Source of the DNA: Rhea pennata | Lineage: Eukaryota > Chordata > Aves > Rheiformes > Rheidae | Assembly (NCBI RefSeq): GCF_028389875.1 | Contig: NC_084665.1 | Location: 1,612,001 to 1,676,000, forward strand | Direction of reading: 5' to 3' | DNA: 64,000 bases | Part shown: piece by piece, positions 26,327 through 40,773 of the stretch | Numbering within the stretch: position 1 is the first letter of the stretch | How the letters are laid out: every line of letters begins with the position of its first letter | The notes under the pieces: model-generated | Told to the model about the DNA's origin: nothing | Databases searched by the model: none | Seen by the model: the letters and a program-made list of their open reading frames with translations, nothing else | Program-made: the position numbers and the translations under genes

Positions 26327-29240
26327 GAACTATGTTACTTGGTATAAAAGCAGCCACAGTAACACGTAACTGGATTCTTTAAAATTAAACATTTGGCTTT
26401 TTTGCAACATCTACTTTCAATAAATGCCTTGGCTTTGCCTTGGTATTTATCAGTGGAGGCACACTGCTATCTGATGCTAGTGTATAACTATTAATATTAT
26501 TGCATATTTATATTATGCTACCTTGAACAAGGTTTAACTACAAGTGCATTAGAATCTGCCTATATGAAGCAGATACCCTTCTACAGCTCAAAACAATGAC
26601 CAGCACTTCTGAATGAAAAGAGAGAAAGTGAGCATTAGCACATCAAAGGCCCCTTTCTGAAAGAAGAAAAATTGCATGATGCACACTTTAATCTTTCTGA
26701 CAATCTATGCATGGATTGAACTGAATTCCATTTTTCACGCAAATGCAAGTGCTTGATACAAGGACATCTTTCCTGACAGCAGAAGAGGAACACAGAAAAA
26801 TATTTTAGTGCACTCTTTGAACTTTTACAATACGGATTAACATGCAATAATATTTAACCACTGACAGAGTGGCATCTTAGTTCTCTTAATAAACCCAAAT
26901 AACGTGAAAGTATATAAGCTGAAACAAATACAAACATTGAAAACCAGTTAAGTATTTTTATCTTAAAATAAAAAATAAGAACTTACTAGTAAATACATGC
27001 CATATTAAATATACTGTATTAAAATATGCCATATTGAAAAAAATTCTGGCATTGCAAAAGACTTCTGTCAATCAGTCCTGAGAATTAAACACTTCTAAGA
27101 GCTACACTGTTTGCGCTAGACAGCTCTCTCCTCAACAAAGTGCACAAGGAAATGGTTCCAGAAAACAAGATGACACGTCAACAATACAATACTACCGAGC
27201 ACTGCAAGGATATGCCACTGATGCATTTCCACATATCCTCTCAATCAAATAATTACTCTTACAGCACAATACTTCATACTTGACAACTCTGATTACCCCT
27301 TTTCTGCTAAAATGAAACTGTTTCGTTGTATTTATTTTTAAAAAAGAACAAGCTAGAAGAAAAGTGTTGGTAATTAGAATATACTAGGTGTATTTTTTCA
27401 GCAGATACTCAGAATATGATGTAGCAATCTTTGAAAGGTGCTGTAAGACAGCAATTAATGGAAACACTTGCAAATGAGCCCGCAGTTGCCTCTTTCTGAT
27501 GGATGGAGCCTGAACTGTGTATTTGGAGAAGAAAGCCAAGGATGATGCCTGCAGAAAGGTGAGAGGGAGAAGAAAAAGGAATGAAGGACAAGATGTTCTC
27601 CCCTTATTCTTTAATCAGGATGCTCTGTCTGCTAAAGCTGTCTGCTGCCAAAATTTTAGCAAGACCACCTGTACATTTTTTCTGCTGACAAGAAGTTAAA
27701 CCACGAGCCTACCTGCTTGCAGAGAGCAGGAGAGGCACTGGACAGAAACTGTTTTGGAGAGTTTTCTGCAGGTAAACAAAAATGCATTCTCATAACTAGT
27801 AACGTCTCAATTTTATGAACAAACTTTATTAAAGGCACACGCTGAATAAATTTGTTCAAAAAAAAAAAAGGAAAGAAAGAAAGAAAAAAGCCAAACTTAC
27901 TTGGGTGTAACTCAATCACAGCAACTGGAATGACATCTCAACCAGCATTACTGAAATAAGAGTACAGTGTTTGACTTCTAAAACTTTGTAAATGGAGAAA
28001 GCAGAGGCACTAAAGATGTGGCAAGCGAATTCAGAATGGTGTATGACATGCAATTCTTCACACTAACTTGCACAGTCCCAAACAAAACATGGGCACTTAA
28101 GAAGTAGTTTGCGAGAAAAACATTTCCCTTGCAGATTTGGAAGTGTTCTGAAAGTTAAACTGCTTCAGCTACAAAAAAAGGAGCAGCAGATCACGAATGA
28201 AAAATAACCACTTTGAAAAGTTCTCCTTTAGGACGCTAAAAACATTCAATGTTCTTATTAGAACTGGTCCAAAAGAGGACAGTGACATGAGAAAACCCCA
28301 CAATAAAAGATTAGTGTCCTTGGGATACACTAATAATTAAAAAGTTTGCCTAAACATTATCTTAGATAACTACGATGCCATGGAATAGCACACTGAAGGC
28401 AAAAAAGGAAGACATCTGTTCCTCATTTCGCAAATAACTTCTGAAATTTAGAAGGCAGGCAATACGGTTCACTTGTCTAGAAAACACACACTGTGCCTTC
28501 AGCCTCGTCTGCAAGACGCATATGTCACTTCTCCAGGATATGGTTGTACTCAAACCACTGGCTAAAATACATATTGGAGGAGAAAAAGACCACCTGGACC
28601 AGAGAGATGATTTGTGTTTAGACGCTGAAAAAGATTTTGAGAAAGCTGAGTGGTATTACTTAATTACTCCCTGATTATTTAAGGTAAACACAGACCTATC
28701 CAAACTACAGAGAGCGCAACCGCCGTACTACAATACTGTGCCATACAGCAGAACTAGCAGCAGATTATGAATGCAAAAATGTGTTTTCTCCTTTTCTAAT
28801 CTCCCTAGCTCTAAAGTCATATTAGCGATAGTAATGTGACATTAAAATTTAGTACAACTATTTGACTCTGCATTCTTAGTATAAAGAAATTATTATAGGA
28901 CTGTTTTTCTTAAAAGTCTTGACACTCCTGAAATATCGCCTCTTCTATCTGATCAGGGAACAGTTTTTTTCATTAAAAAAATACATCTAGTTATTCATTC
29001 TGAATAAATCACTAGTTCACTGTGTTACTGCTCATTCAGAATGTATATATACGAAGCAGCAAATACACTCAAAGTGCTTAGGAATACTGTTCCCCTGGTT
29101 TCTCATTCTTCATTATTCTGGACCATTATTATAATAATTATGATAATTCCAGTTTGGAAGACTACAAAAAGAATACCAAGTTGGTCCTCGTCATGGTGTT
29201 CTAAACGTAACAAAAAGATGAAAGAGAAGGGAAGAAAATA

Positions 29241-29263
29241 TGTGTGTGTGTGTGTGTGTGTGT
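29241..29263 (+). repeat. (TG)n microsatellite with nearby inverse CACACA
   Basis: 23 bases of alternating TG are followed by CCACACACGCCTGTGTG, which can pair back as a hairpin. Confidence 0.95.
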
Positions 29264-29620
29264 CCACACACGCCTGTGTGTTTTAATACAATACCGTAAC
29301 ACTGATGTTCTTTCAATTAATACTAAATACAGGAAAAATAATTCATTTTGATTATTGCTCTCTGCGTATCTTCTTCAATGATAAACAGGAAGGAGAAATC
29401 AGAAAGATTAAAAAACTATTGGCTTGGGCATTAAAAAGAGTAGTAAGATCCATAGAGCATTTTAGTTATATCTTCACTTTCACAGATGCTATATTTGATA
29501 TGAAAATATCAGAATACAAGTAAAACCTCTCTAATTTATTGTAAGAGATCCAAGCCCTTTGTGCATTGACTTTGGGGATTCCAATTCCAAAATGCATGCT
29601 GCTGTCGTATTAAAAAAAAA

Positions 29621-29635
29621 CACACACACACACAC
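29621..29635 (+). repeat. (CA)7 microsatellite
   Basis: A short CA run directly after nine A. Confidence 0.9.
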
Positions 29636-29639
29636 CCCA

Positions 29640-29960
29640 GAAATGCTGGCATGCAAATCCTATTCAACAACTTGAGAATGCTAGGAGCTTTTACAAGGCA
29701 AAAAACACGTTAAAAGTTCATTAATTAAACAGTGCTTGTGAACAGATGGAATGGCTATCTGGGCTCTAATTACTGTAAGTTGGTACAGAGGTTTGCAGAC
29801 CTTAATGAGGTTCAATAAAATGAATGATTACACATCAATCACAATTAGAGAAACCTGTAAGATGAGCTGAGTTATCATGGCAACAAGTCATAAACCATGG
29901 GAACACAAAACCTGACAGCCTCTGTAAAAGCTAATAAAGAGAATGTTTGAGTTAAAACAA
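29640..29960. promoter_or_regulatory. Motif-dense AT-rich block, possible conserved non-coding element
   Basis: Contains the POU octamer ATGCAAAT (29651-29658), TTAATTAA-type homeodomain sites, CAATTAGAG, and a 13-of-14 match to the RFX X-box palindrome (GTTATCATGGCAAC, 29871-29884). The block is unique sequence without simple repeats. That it is conserved or active is inference from motif density only. Confidence 0.4.
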
Positions 29961-31910
29961 GTCTTCTAGATGAAAACAATTCCCCTCTATTGACAGCTCC
30001 CCATACAAATTCCACCATGCTTTAACTGGGTTATGCCACCTTCTGGTATAGATTCTGGAGAATTGATTAGTCATAGTAAAGCACAGGGAAGTATAGTACC
30101 TAAGGAGTTAACAAAAGAAAAAAAAAGAAAAGGCATATCTGAAAAATAACTAGCTACAGAAATGAAGAGAATAAGAATCATCTGACATACATTAAACATA
30201 TTACTGAAAATAAAAACACCAACGGCTTTTTCTTCTTTCTTTCTTTCTAAATTTTAACAGTAAAATGGAGATGTAAAATGTCAGGCACAGATGCTGTTTA
30301 AAACCAGTACAATTAGCAAATACTACTCTCTAGAAAATTGGGCTATTAAAGGTTATTAAAAATCTGGGTTTTTTTTCAGTTGTTCTAATTAGACTGTTAT
30401 ATAGATAACTGTAAAAAGCCCTTAATCTTGTATTTCTAGAGCCTGTTTTATTTCCACATGGTTCAGAAGAGAGTTCTCACTTGGAATGAGAAATTATTTA
30501 ATTCATTAAAATGCAGTAAAATCGACTAGTGAAGCCTTTGACTAGGTTCTCACTTAGCAGTGTATCAGGCATACATCTCATCAGAGCAAGGGGTTAACAT
30601 TTCCTCACTTAGAAAAGCAGTCCCGGCAACGAGCCTAAAAGCAGCTGAAGCAAGCAAGAGAAGAAGGTAGGACAAACTGCCATGGATCAGTCACAGTAGC
30701 ATGTCCTTTTACTTAAAAATTAAGAACATAACACTAATCAGAGCCTTTTCCTTTTCTCCCCCTGCAAGCACCTATGGGAAGTGGTGTTTTCAGAGGCTCG
30801 CACTTCCGAGCTGTAGTAAGTCTCGGCAGCAGGAAGAGGAAGGTGTTAGGCGGAGACAGAAATTAATAGCGAGGGGGCAAGTTCACCTGTCATATGTGAA
30901 GTGCCAGAACAGCAGCTTCAGCACGCTCTCCTCTAAGTGGCAGATACAGTTCTACACCGCTACCATCTTCCCCAGGCATCTATTGTCCTGCAGGCGCTGG
31001 CCTGCTGGACACGCTGCTCATGCGCTCCACAAATAAACCTGCGGTACAAGGAAGCTAACTGGAGTCACAAGCACGCCACAAAGTAAGCTAAGATCTTCTA
31101 TGAACAAGAAAAATACGTGGTAGCTTAAGAACATATTCTGTATTTTAATTACTTCACTTTCACAATGCTGTACTTTTGGTATCAAGACATCGCAGCAATG
31201 AAAAAAAAAAAAAGAGCTTACTCCAAGTTTGCTCGTTACACAGATGATACAAAGATTTCCCAGTGGAATAGCTGCTATTGAACGCTACGACTTTGCCCGG
31301 CTGAGAGATGGGCAGGAGACTGCCTATTTTAGTTTAGGGAATCAACACCCTGCAGAATAGGAAGATTTTGTAAGATCACCTGCTCAGCTACTGAGGTGAA
31401 TGCTCATCGATAACCCTAAACGGGTAGGCCTCAACTGCCAGACCGAGCTGTTTAGCCAAAGTTTCGGTTTCTAAAACACATTGCTTTACCATCCCAATTT
31501 AGAGAAAACATTAAAAACACCATGGAAGCTGAGAGAGGTTTTACAGAAAATGCTAGATTCTTACTTGATTATTAAAAGCCATCTACTCCTTTACATACAC
31601 GAGAACTCTGACAACTAAACTTACTGCATAATACAGGTAAAAGTCTGACACTTATGAAAAAATACAAATTACTAGCCAATAAAACTACTACGAAAAGGTG
31701 TCTTTCTCCCATTCCTCGCTATTGCTGTTTCCAAGCTTATTTACCCAACCTAGTAAAAAAGTGTCCAGTAATAAAAGCCTCAAAACTTTTCCAATGTACG
31801 TAAAACAAAAACCTTTCTTCTTTAAAGGATAACGTAAGGTTACAGCAATATCTATTAAAAAAGCTTTTATGTAAGAGCCATAAAAATTATGTACCTCTCA
31901 GCATTACATT

Positions 31911-31986
31911 CAGATTCAGCCAGGTTGGAAGGGACATCGGGAGGTGATGTGGCCTCCTCCTCAAAAGCACAGTCAACAGGGAATTC
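31911..31986 (-). mobile_element. CR1 LINE 3'-end fragment, diverged
   Basis: Contains AGGTTGGAAGGGACATC and later TCCTCCTCAAAAGCACAGTC, which is the reverse complement of the CR1 3' end (usually GGTTGGAAGGGACCT ... CTGCTCAAAGCAGGGTC). It is more diverged than the copy at 38.15 kb, so older. It is in the same orientation as the host gene. Confidence 0.85.
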
Positions 31987-33554
31987 TAAAGTTAATTTTT
32001 ACTAGAAACAAAGTGATTAACAAAACTGAAAACTAACCCTAAAAGTGCCTCCTGTGATTTAGAAAATAATTTAACTTCTGAATGAAGTCATTGCAGCACA
32101 TACAGTCCACATACTTCAGCTGCTATAAAATATATCAGGGATTGTACCCTTGTATTAATACATGCATTAATGCAATTGCCTACATAATTGGGCATGTGCA
32201 CATGACCATACCCGTTCTGCACATCTGGCTGGTCTCCTGTATCTTTGCACCTTACGACACGCGGAGATGGGAGCGGGCAGTTTTAGGACCACAGGAACTG
32301 CCATAGGGGATGAAAATCGTGGTCTTTCCAAGCGTCGCATCTGTGCCTCGGGAAGAGGTAGGAGCTCACGCATCTTTCCGGACAGACTGAAGATGCCCCA
32401 GCAGGTCAATATGGTATCATCTGCTCCTCAGAAGCTCTCTGCCTATTTCCCTCCAAAAGACTGATTTAAACCACAACTTTTGTATCTCTTTAAAAATGTT
32501 TTTTTTCTTCTCCCCGAGCATCGCCCTGGTGCAAGCCCCCCCCCGCAGCCGCGGGCTCCTGCCCGTTCCCCTCCAGCCGCCTTTGTACTTCGGCCCAAGC
32601 CCCTTTGTTCCTCCGGCACAGCCGAGCGAACGTGGAACTTCCTCGCCCGCTTCCCCCATCTATTCAGTACCGCTTGTACTCCTGCTATGCTTTCGGGCTT
32701 TCTGCAGCAGGAAAGAAGCCCGACCTTTTCAATCTCCCCACTAAAGAGGCCTTCCCAAAGCTATATAATTTTATATTCAATGCAGAGTAGCTCATGTGCC
32801 ATGCAAACACTACGTGCTTCAGGCACTTCTGATTTTGCACTTTACTTCGATTATTGCACTGTAAATGTTTAGACGCATCCTTTTAATCTGAATTACTCCG
32901 AGTAGTTCCACTGCATTTTACTAAAATGTAGAGATGACCACTGTATATTCCGCACAAAGGAACTAGACTGGAGGGTTAAGAATCAGCATCAGTGATGCCA
33001 GCAGCTCCCTCTAGTTGGAAAGTGCATTATTTTTTTTTTACCCCTGCAGAGCTGGTATGGAGGGGAGACAGCCAGATACTACAAGCATCTTACACTAAAC
33101 AGCAAGATAATATACTCGAACGGACAGTTGACTGTAGACCCGCTAGTTGTATCATTGATTCTTTTTGAAATGAAAAAGACTAAAGATTTTTTGTTACTCA
33201 GGTTGACTTCTGACTGCTTTTCTAACATGTAACTACGAAAAAATAAATAACTCTAACATCTGACTATGAATAAATCGTATTTTTTTTTCATTCCCAATTA
33301 GATCAGGAAAATGGATTTGAAAACTCTTGTTTTATTTTAACTTTAAAGAAGAAGGAGAACTTGCACATCCTTTAAATAAATCTAGGGTTTCATCCAGAAG
33401 CCACCTCCTCACACTGCCAAGGCTTTGAAAGTAAAGAAGAGGCTTTTTAGCCTGAGGGGTTAAAAGTGTGGGTGTGGAAGTGAGCTTTTGTTCGAAAAAT
33501 TAGCAATGCGATGAGTCATTGTGCATTAGCGGCGGAATAGTTTTGCATCTTGTA

Positions 33555-33880
33555 TGAATCCAGACACCATATGCCATGCGAGGGCCCGTCGCTTTCTCGG
33601 GGCCGCGGCTGACAGGCCACCACGTGGGTATCCCCAGCGGAAAGGCCGTCTCCCGGCCGCGGCGAGCGCAGGAACCCAGCGCCGCCAACCCGGCGGACGT
33701 TGTCGGGAGCAGCAGGAACAGCTGGTAGAGGCAGCGCCGCGGCGCAGGCTGCCGCCGCCAGCCGGATGGATGGACGGACGCACGCATGGACGCACGCGGC
33801 CCCCTCCACGCTGCCGGGCACTGCAGCCAGCGGGCCGAAACGACGATGCCCGGGCAGGTGAAGCGCGGGCCGGAGGCAAC
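33555..33880. promoter_or_regulatory. CpG island, intronic, no assigned gene
   Basis: A CpG-dense stretch of about 330 bp in the 36-kb intron, flanked by a perfect AP-1-type palindrome ATGAGTCAT at 33511-33519 and containing a GGAY/GCAY tetranucleotide run near 33762-33797. Smaller GC-rich patches follow at 34240-34400 and 34600-34760. Long open frames here are compositional. A promoter of an unannotated transcript or an enhancer are both possible. Confidence 0.5.
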
Positions 33881-34346
33881 AGCTGCCTTGTCTGTGTGAG
33901 GATTGTGCCGCCTCCGTTAAGTTTAAAAAGCCGTTCACGTGAAACGTGCACGCTACATTTGCGACAAAAAAACCGAACAAAAATCATCCCAGGAAACTCA
34001 AAGTGTAAACTTGCATTTGGAAGCAAGTTTTTAAATGATACAGTGCAGCTTTTAGCTGCAAAAAGCCCTTTGAAATTAACAGGAGCTGAACAGTAGGAAA
34101 AAAAAACCATCAAAACTTATTTAAAACGTGTTAAGAATACAGAAACCTTTGTCAGGGATACGACCAAAAAAGATCCACAGTAACTCAGAATGAGCTGGTC
34201 AGCGTTAACGCAAATACAGCAATTTGGGCTTCTGCCGTAACTTTGAAGAGTCGCCCTCGTCCCGCAGGAGCCGGAGGCGGCCTCGCGACGGAGAACGTGG
34301 AGGAGCAAGCGCTAGGTGGCCGGCCCCTAGGCGCAGCTTCTCCGAA

Positions 34347-34380
34347 GGGAAGGGAAGGGAAGGGAAGGGAAGGGAAGGGG
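34347..34380 (+). repeat. (GGGAA)n, seven G-tracts, quadruplex-prone
   Basis: Seven runs of three or four G, each separated by AA, form a perfect pentanucleotide repeat beside a CpG-rich patch. Short two-base loops favour G-quadruplex formation on the plus strand, the template strand for RALGAPA2. Confidence 0.9.
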
Positions 34381-37300
34381 AGCGCGGTGTCAGGCTCGCC
34401 ACGCCAGCTAAGCTCACCAGCTTAATCGTAAATAAAGCCGTACCGCGCAACTTTTCGACTTCGTTATTGTAACTTAAATTAAAACCAGAGCTCCGTTAGC
34501 GGCTTCCCGAAGGCCCTTGGGGGTAGGGCAAAATTGCACCAACAAAACCCGCACTTTAATTGTTTTATTTTTATAGAGAATAATAGAGGCGCTTTGACGG
34601 TTGTCAGCTTGACCGAACTGGCAAAGGTATTCCACGAGCGGTCGCATCGAAGCGAGCAGGATCGCTCGCTGCAGAGGTCTGCAGCGAGCAGCCCGAGCGC
34701 GGCTTCGAGCGAGGAACGTGCGCCCTGCAGGTCCCCATCCCTTCGACTGCCCCCAAATTCGGCAGCGCTACGTCGTATTTCTACAGCTAATCACAGATCA
34801 GCTCCAACACGGTAAAAACAGATCTTAAACCTGCCCAAACAGTAAATTAAGATTCCTCCCCTTTTTTGCAGCCGAAGCACGAGAGAGGGGTGGCGAGTTC
34901 GTGCGGGAACATGCGCTTTTCCAGACTGCTTTCAGCACCCTAGTATTAGGGACTATATTAAAACTTATTAGATATTATAGCCAGTCAGTACAAAATACTC
35001 AATCTTATTTTCCTCTTCGACTCTTACTCATAATTCTCTTCATAAAATTTCAGAGAAATCTCTATGTATTCACAAGCAAAATTGAGTAGAGCTATACTGT
35101 AACTCTGACAGCTTTAAACTGAATAAACATTCCCGCAGCCTTCCAAAGGTTACAAGCAGCGGTATATTAGCACTTTTGCACAACTCACTTTGATTCAAAG
35201 TCCAGGACATAAGAGTTTAAAGCATCAATTAAAACTCCCCAGGTTCCTGCAAAACTGTTTGTGTACAAATTAAATATTATTGATGAAGAAATAGAAGCAA
35301 AGAAACAGTTTCACACAAAGCAGCAGCTTTGCCGTGGAAGAGAATTAAACTTCAAGTTCGCAACTACAAATTCTGATCTGCTTTTTTAATAATATAGACT
35401 ATACTACTGCCAGGAAGATCATGACTTTCCAGCCTTTGGTGGGAGTTAAAAGCACACGGCAGTGTACTTTAGAAAGCTTGTTTTGAATTATTGAACATGT
35501 AATCATTAAATGAACGCAAAGATGACTTCTCTTCTAGCTCTGACTTATACCACACAGTGAAATCACATTTCATTTTAAAAACTATTTAATTCAGGATGTC
35601 ACTTAAACACAAGGGTTTTTTTTTTTAGAACTCGTTTTACATTATCTAACAAATAAAAACTTTGAAAGCTGTTGGGTTTTGTTCACTTTTACTGAAGAGC
35701 ACCATGCACAAATACAGGTCATCCTTGGGAAGAGCAGAAGACAGAGCTATTTCAAACTCTTACAGAATTAGCTTAGGACTTTACCAACAACTCTTAATGA
35801 TCTTTACAGCTTCCAACTGTGGAGAAGAACAACAACGCTCCATGTTACAACAGAAAACACAATTGCATTCTTAGCACGAAATCATATAAAGACATCCTAA
35901 AAGGTGAGAAGACTTGAGCGTTGCTGAATTAATAATATTTTTGGAGGTGCAAGAGGTCTTTTATTACAAAAAATAACAATATTTACTTAGAAATACCAAG
36001 CACAGTGTCTGCAATGATCTGAGGGGAGCGGAAACGGACTCACTGAGAACAACAGAAAGGAAGGCTAGAATTTAGAAGCAGCAGCAGCAGCAAGGAATTA
36101 ACACAGTTATTCTTCTTACATGGATGGTGGGCCATCTCCAATCGCAGGGATGAGGGGTATGAAGCAGGCGACCACAGAAGGTATGACTTTTTGTTGTTAC
36201 ACAAATTCTGCGGATGAATAAAATGGGAGTTCACTTAAAACACCTGGCTCTTGCCTGATAAATGCCGTTTATGTGTGATACAGAAAGGAAGACAGGCAGC
36301 CGTGAAGTTTGCAAGTTGACAAAGATCGTGAGCAGTTAAGAGCAAGGTATATCCGAGGCATATTACAAGGGAATAGGAACAGTGATGGATATCTACAGCT
36401 GCACACACAAAAATACCGGAATTTAAAAGGCATTGCACCCGTACGTCATTCAGAAACATCTAAATTTGTGCAAGTCTTGTATAGACCTTTCTATATTCAG
36501 AAAGGGAACGCAGCAGATCGCCCTGCAAGTCTATGAAGAGCACTATGAATACGAGTTGAAGAGCTGCCTCCGCAGTCCCATGTAATGCCACCTAAAAGCT
36601 CTGCCTCGCACAACTTATTACAGGCTGGAACAGATTAGAGCTATCGATTGCCGCCCGGAGAAGGTTCTCGCTGTGCGAACGGACGGTAAGCAGCAGAGAC
36701 AGCCAGCTCCACTATCGATCTGCTGCAGCAGGGGAACCGCGCTTCAAAATGAAAGTCAGTGCTTCTTTACACACCTATCACAGCTACTGGGGCATTTATC
36801 AGGATCCTTCAGAAATTGGTGTGACTGGACCAAATACTTCTGTTTGAAAGTCAGACCTGTCTTCTGACGGCTGGTTACAACTGACAGAAAAGCTAAGGAT
36901 GGCAAGTTAAATCTGCTGCTTTCTGTAGACAAAACAACAGAGATGGGCTACAGCTACTCCTTCGAGTCAGCCCTGATCGTTTCAGCAGAAAGCCGTCAGA
37001 TGCCACATCCTATCAATTGTCACAGCTGCTGGGACACACTAGAGTTTCATACTGATTTCTAACAGGATCTATGCAGCTTGAAGGCACAACCTCCTTGGAC
37101 AAAACAAAGCAGAAGAAATTACAAACTCCTCTTTAAAAAAAAGTAATAAGCTTTCTATTTTATTTTCGTAGTACGATCTCACACACTATCATAATCAAAA
37201 CAGCATTCTTAATGCAAGCTCAGCAAAGCACACATTAAAGGTACACAGAAAGTGTTTTCAGCCATGTGATGTTACGTGCATCTACCAAATACGTATGCCA

Positions 37301-38148
37301 GTCACTCACAAAATTAAATCAAACATAGAAAATATTTTTCTTACTTGAAGTCTCTGATAAAACAAATGAGCAAATCAATCACTCCGTTAAGTTAATCATA
37401 AATTGGCTTATATTGACAAAAGGAGCTACACTGCAAATTCAAAAGTTCATGTTTTTTGCTTAATCTTCTTGATTCCAGACATAATATATTCATATATGAT
37501 AAATATGCTAGTATCTGGATGCAATATAATTAAAGATAAGAATATATTTTTTGTTATGCATTTAGATGGCCTTTTGAATTCATCCTGACCAGATACTTGT
37601 TTGGTATAGCTAAGCAGGTACACACTATTCATTACAGCACATAAGCCCTTAAGAGCTATGCACCAAATTACTTCTCTAAAATAAGTGCTGTGATTTTCTC
37701 CTGGCCCACAGGACTGCAAATCTTAACCAGAGAAATGATGACATCCAGTGCTCAGCTATTATGTCAAGTGTATGCATTTTCATAATGTATTTTCTTTTCA
37801 ATTAGTGAGATGAAGAGTAGGACTAAAAGTGCAATTGCTATTCACAATCTAGGGGGAAGGATGCAACAGAATACCACAAATAACTCCGAAATAACTTGCA
37901 TTATAAAATTTATGAGATTTTTAAGTAATGAAATTTCTTAAATAAGACTTGAGCCCAATTTACGAAGTTCTAAATCAAAACAACTTTAAAGAGCAAGGAC
38001 AGTATTCTGTTCAGACAGACTGAAGTTGGATTCACAGTAATCAAAATTGCATTTCCCCTGAGCATGCTAAGAGTATCTCTGCTAAGATATTGCTTTCCCC
38101 AGATCCAACAATCTTTTTGGAGACCAGCAATAAGATACGGACCAAGGT

Positions 38149-38212
38149 GCCCGACGGGAGGTTGGACTAGATGATCTCCAGAGGTCCCTTCCAACCTTAC
38201 CAATTCTACAAT
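38149..38212 (+). mobile_element. CR1 LINE 3'-end fragment
   Basis: Contains GGTTGGACTAGATGATCTCC followed by AGAGGTCCCTTCCAACC, the well-known 3' end of avian CR1 retrotransposons, nearly intact. Only about 65 bp survive, typical of 5'-truncated CR1 copies. No target-site duplication was identified. It lies in the 36-kb intron, antisense to RALGAPA2. Confidence 0.92.
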
Positions 38213-40773
38213 ATCTGCAGACTTAGTTACACTTGCATATTTGGAGGCTTACTAGCATTTGAGCTTAAAAACTGTCAGCTTTAACAGCAGCTATAAATTG
38301 GATCTATACAAAAAAAGTCTTACATTAATACTTATATTTAAGTCTTGTTCACTTTTAATATTTATCTTTATAGACAAGACCAGCTCTCAAAGATGTGCAT
38401 GACTACACACAAGGCAGCCTAAGGCAACAGAGACTCTAAAACCTTCAAATATTCAACCCCCGCCCCTTTTCTAATACACAAGTAATTGAAAATAAGCTGG
38501 AAGAAAGCAAAAAGATGCCATTTTAACAGTATATTATCATCCTAATCATTTTCTGAAATATTTAATGTTACTGGAACTAGAATAGACTCTTGTTTAGCAG
38601 AACCTTCCATTCTGATTATGAACAGTTGACAACTACCCTCCAGCTGAGTTTGTCCAACCAGTTTTATTTCTATCTTTGCCACACCCTGTCAGCTCCCTTC
38701 AGAAAATACCATTTAGATGGCAGGACTTTAGCGTTGCACCTAAATACTTGCAGCTTCCTTCTTGTCCACAGGTCCTGTTATATTACCGCCAAGAAAAAAG
38801 AAACTGGTATGACATGATTTGATCTTGTCCAATCACACTGGTTGTTACCACAGACTAGTTTTCCACAGACAGCTTGAGGAACTGATTCAGTATATCTCTG
38901 GCTATTTATGTTACACTGACCGGTCTGTAAATTCCCAAGCCCTTCTGTTCTCCCCCTTACTCTTCCTCAGCACAGCCGCTCCTTTTGTCTTTCTTCTGAC
39001 ACCTCACCTGTCCTCCATGGGCTCGCTAACTGCTAATAGCTCTGAGCTTGTTTCAGTTCTTTTAAGTATGAAATGAAAGAGTGGGAATCCAGAACTTCAA
39101 GAGTAAAATCCACCAGGCCAGCAAACACAAAAGCCATTTCACTTATTGGGCTAGCCCTACTCCTTGGTCACTGGTGTTAGCTGACTACGTGAAGAAAATG
39201 GTTGGAAGGATAGCAAAGGGATGAGCTGAGGAGTTATCTACTGCCCAGAAGTACAATGTGAAGCCATGTTAATGATTTTTAAAAAAGTTATGAAGTGTGA
39301 CTTAACATTGCAACTACTCTCAACACTGCTCCACCAACTTGTCATCTTCTTGACCTGAAGCGACAATGTCAATTTGTCTACATGAGCCTCATCCTGAAGG
39401 ACACAAAAGCAAGTACACAAGCAGCACCTCCGTCTGCACACTGAAAAATCAAAACCTTCCTGAGACAGTGTACCTATGTAGCTAGTCTATCCAAACAGCA
39501 GTGACAATGTAGAATATGAAGAGATTCAGATCTTCTCCAGCAGACTGCAAACAATAAAGAACTTTCTTCCCACCTCCAGGTACGTTTTCAAAAAAACCAA
39601 AAGGAAATAATAGTATTGTCACTAAGTAACTCAATTTAAATTTGTCAGAAAACTGCATTTAGGGAGCTATAAACTCACCAAGATATTTTGAAAGCAAAAA
39701 CTGTTCATAGAAGGAGAAAGATTTGTTTACTCATTCAAACCTGGATGGATTTTACGTTGCATCACATATTTTATGTACAGTTCATATTGCCGTATCTTCC
39801 TTCTTTGTGTCTAATTTTACCAAAACCTTACAAATACACTGTTTTTCATCCCTGCTCTTAACTCCTAGGGCATTCTGCTTATACATTTGCATTACTCTTA
39901 AAGACAATATCAACAACAAGCAACCCCTGCTTTAACAAGGCTCAGTTAAAAGGAACTCTAGTTTCAACACAGATAGTAATTTCAGTCTGACAGACTACCT
40001 GTTCCTTCCTTTTCTCAGCAAATAAATGGGTGGCTTTAATACTCTCCAAAGCTTGTATGAGTACTTACACTTCTATACAAGAATTTTAGTAAGTTTTAAT
40101 GTTATTCTTCTGTTTTTACATAATTTTAACCCACTTTGTTTATGATTACAGTAAAATACACATACACATTTAAAATGAAAATTATTGCCTGAAAAAGCAG
40201 AACAGTGAAGCTTCCTCCTGAAATACATTCCCAGCGCTCAACAGTTACTTAAGTTTTGTGAGAGCACGATTTAGTATGGTCTGCAGCTGCTTAGTCTCAA
40301 TACTTCAGTGCACCAAGAATGAAAGTACTTCTGAAAAAAATGATTATCTTAAACATACACTAATGTATGATCATCCACTAACACGCAAACATTGCAACAC
40401 TTGCAGAGAACTCTGAGCTTTAACTCGACTATGCCTAACCACACTGTGTTTGCTGCAGTACAATGCCATCGTACGCCATTTGACTTGTACAAAGAAACTT
40501 GTAGCCAGAATGGCTTTAGAGTAAAGTTTAAATTAGTTGCTTTTTAATGCATTTTTTTCTTGTTCTCATGAATGCCTTAAAATGGAAATAGTTACATCAA
40601 CACAAAAAGGAGATTAAAAAAAATCTTACATGGTCTGCCATAGTTACCTTTTCCATTTTCAAAGAAATTTCCAACAGAGAAATGTATTTGGGTACAACAG
40701 TGGAATTTGTGTCATCATGACCAAATGATTACAGTGCAAACCACAGATTCTTCTGCGGCTCCGCAGGCTTCCT

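Noticed and set aside
33516..34113. Open frames of 195, 180 and 154 codons around the 33.6-kb CpG island
   Set aside because: They overlap on both strands in several registers, have a low-complexity GC-driven composition and no recognisable motif.
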